Positions 4,924-6,141 of a DNA stretch of 6,141 nt are shown one piece after another. How positions within the stretch are numbered: the stretch's first letter is position 1; every line of letters starts with the position of its first letter. The DNA lies in contig LNFD01000234.1 of assembly GCA_001464255.1 (NCBI GenBank), positions 1 through 6,141 on the forward strand, given 5' to 3'. A model generated the notes under the pieces. The model was not told the origin of the DNA, made no database searches, and saw only the letters and a program-made list of their open reading frames with translations. The stretch is from Actinomycetales bacterium Ga0077552. GTDB lineage: Bacteria > Actinomycetota > Actinomycetes > Actinomycetales > Microbacteriaceae. Both the position numbers and the translations under genes were made by a program.

Positions 4924-6141
4924 CTAGCGCGCAGCGCCCGCCGGCTGCTCGACGACCTCGTCGGCGTCGGCGTCATGGCGGCCGGTGAACTGCAGCACTG
5001 CCCACAGGGTCAGCGTGACGACGGCGAAGATCACCATGACGAGCATCCAGAAGCCGACATCGGCGACCTCGCCCTCGGTCTCGGAGGCCGTCGGCAGCAC
5101 GATGAGCGCGAACAACGTCGCGACGACGAGGAAGGTGCCCGCCCAGAGCCCCTTCGAGCGCCGGAAGATCTCGTGCCCCTGCAGGAAGCCGAGCGGCAGC
5201 AGCGAGGCGAGTGCGGCCGTCATGCCCTCGGCCGCGGTCGCGACGAGCGCATCGCTCAGCAGCAGCTCGGCGACCGTCGGCTCGCCCGTCGACACCGCCG
5301 AGAGGATCGAGAACCCGACCCAGCCCAGCAGCGCGAGCCCGACAGTGACGCCCAGGCTCGTCAGGGTCGCCCGCACGCGGTACTTCGCATCCACGCGCGT
5401 GAGCAGATCGAGCCCGATCACGAGGCCGATGAGGAAGCCGGGCGAGAACTCGAGCAGTCGGGCGACGATCACACCGACCACCGCGAAGAGCAGGGCCGCC
5501 GGCTGCAGGCCGACGCGGGTCGGGATGCTCCACACGCGCTGGATGATGGCCCCACTGATCCATGCCGAGACGTAGGTCACGACGAACAGGCCGATCGCGA
5601 GCGAGATCGTCATGCGCAGCGAGACCGGATCGAACCCGTAGCCGGGGTCGACGAAGCCGAAGATCACCGCGGTCGCCACGACGAGCAGCGCGGCGGCGAG
5701 CGCCCGGGTGCGCGTGATCGCCGCGAACCACTCGGTCGCGCGCTGGATGCGGTCGTCGATCGCGGCGTACCAGCGGCCGAGCCGTCGGGAGTTCGACGCC
5801 ACGGTGCTGTTCAGCAGCTCGGCGGGCAGCGCGACGAGCAGCAGGATCGCGAGGGCGAGGCCGCTCGCCGTCACCGCGATGAGCGGCGTGCGGAAGATGC
5901 GGTCGATGGTGGGGATGCTGTCGCTGATCGCCGAGGGCGCCGCGGGGTCGGCGCGGTCGATCGCCACGTCGCGGTCTCCCGAACCGCCCGACGAGCCCTC
6001 CGCGACCGGAGCGGGCTGCTCCGCTCCGGCGTCGTCGACGGGCGCCGCGACGACCACCACGGGAATCTCGATGGGCGACACGACACCGCCGGGCGGCGTG
6101 GCGAGGCCGACGAGCGTGTGGTCGCCCGGCTCGATGTCGAG
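4924..6141 (-). CDS. Multi-pass membrane protein, C-terminal part; resembles the FGLLP-motif family
   Basis: 405 residues are visible, and the gene enters from the right edge without a start. A GTG at 6081 could pass for one, but the same frame continues upstream to 6141 and encodes protein-like sequence, including P-G-D-H-T-L-V-G, typical of the end of an extracellular beta-sandwich domain. Numbering from the GTG, residues 12-60 are a Pro/Ala/Gly/Asp-rich linker. About nine hydrophobic segments follow, near 66-90, 127-144, 157-178, 193-210, 213-226, 238-260, 272-300, 310-330 and 341-366, then a short acidic tail. P-A-E-L-L-N-S-T (86-93), D-P-G-Y-G-F (145-150) and L-L-P-L-G-F-L (294-300) recall, from memory, actinobacterial proteins called 'FGLLP motif-containing membrane protein', whose function is unknown; the motif here would be A-S-L-L-P. 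Likely topology: secreted N-terminal domain, linker, membrane domain. A hairpin separates the gene from yraN. Confidence 0.7.
   Translation of the reverse strand, partial: LDIEPGDHTLVGLATPPGGVVSPIEIPVVVVAAPVDDAGAEQPAPVAEGSSGGSGDRDVAIDRADPAAPSAISDSIPTIDRIFRTPLIAVTASGLALAILLLVALPAELLNSTVASNSRRLGRWYAAIDDRIQRATEWFAAITRTRALAAALLVVATAVIFGFVDPGYGFDPVSLRMTISLAIGLFVVTYVSAWISGAIIQRVWSIPTRVGLQPAALLFAVVGVIVARLLEFSPGFLIGLVIGLDLLTRVDAKYRVRATLTSLGVTVGLALLGWVGFSILSAVSTGEPTVAELLLSDALVATAAEGMTAALASLLPLGFLQGHEIFRRSKGLWAGTFLVVATLFALIVLPTASETEGEVADVGFWMLVMVIFAVVTLTLWAVLQFTGRHDADADEVVEQPAGAAR

Noticed and set aside
4973..5731. A 252-codon second frame inside the membrane protein gene
   Set aside because: It is Arg/Gly/Ala-rich shadow sequence, whereas the overlapping frame has regular membrane segments and reads through to the window edge.

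Overview
The window is very GC-rich, gene-dense and tightly packed. Its protein families, the clade-style DprA motifs (W-x-F-x-Q-R-N-R-L-I-A), an Rv0805-type phosphodiesterase and a probable leaderless mRNA all point to a high-GC actinobacterium. Microbacteriaceae is my best guess, from recalled family resemblance only. There is no tRNA, rRNA, CRISPR array, insertion sequence or sign of recent transfer.

Layout from left to right. Bases 1-38 hold a compact promoter and a possible operator for a MarR-type regulator gene (39-569, plus strand). The regulator gene converges on a minus-strand gene cluster across a 38-bp gap of short GC hairpins. Read in its own direction (right to left), the minus strand starts with the 3' part of a gene for a multi-pass membrane protein (6141 to 4924) whose 5' end lies outside the window. 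A 105-bp gap with a strong stem-loop follows. Then come yraN (4818-4465), yifB/comM (4465-2945), dprA (2944-1577) and a cpdA-like metallophosphoesterase (1543-608).

yraN, yifB and dprA are joined by a one-base overlap (TGATG) and a zero-base junction (TGAATG), and cpdA follows after 33 bp, so the four probably form one transcript. DprA (RecA loader on incoming single-stranded DNA) and YifB/ComM (AAA+ helicase that extends recombination tracts) belong to the DNA-processing side of natural transformation and are conserved even where transformation is unknown. YraN has a nuclease-like fold and commonly sits beside them. The phosphodiesterase would lower cyclic nucleotide levels; whether its placement here is functional is open.

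I see no clearly new system. The points most worth a second look are the leaderless promoter with a palindrome over its -35 box, the membrane gene that reads straight through its apparent GTG start to the window edge, the stem-loop between the membrane gene and yraN, and the pairing of a cAMP-phosphodiesterase-type gene with dprA.
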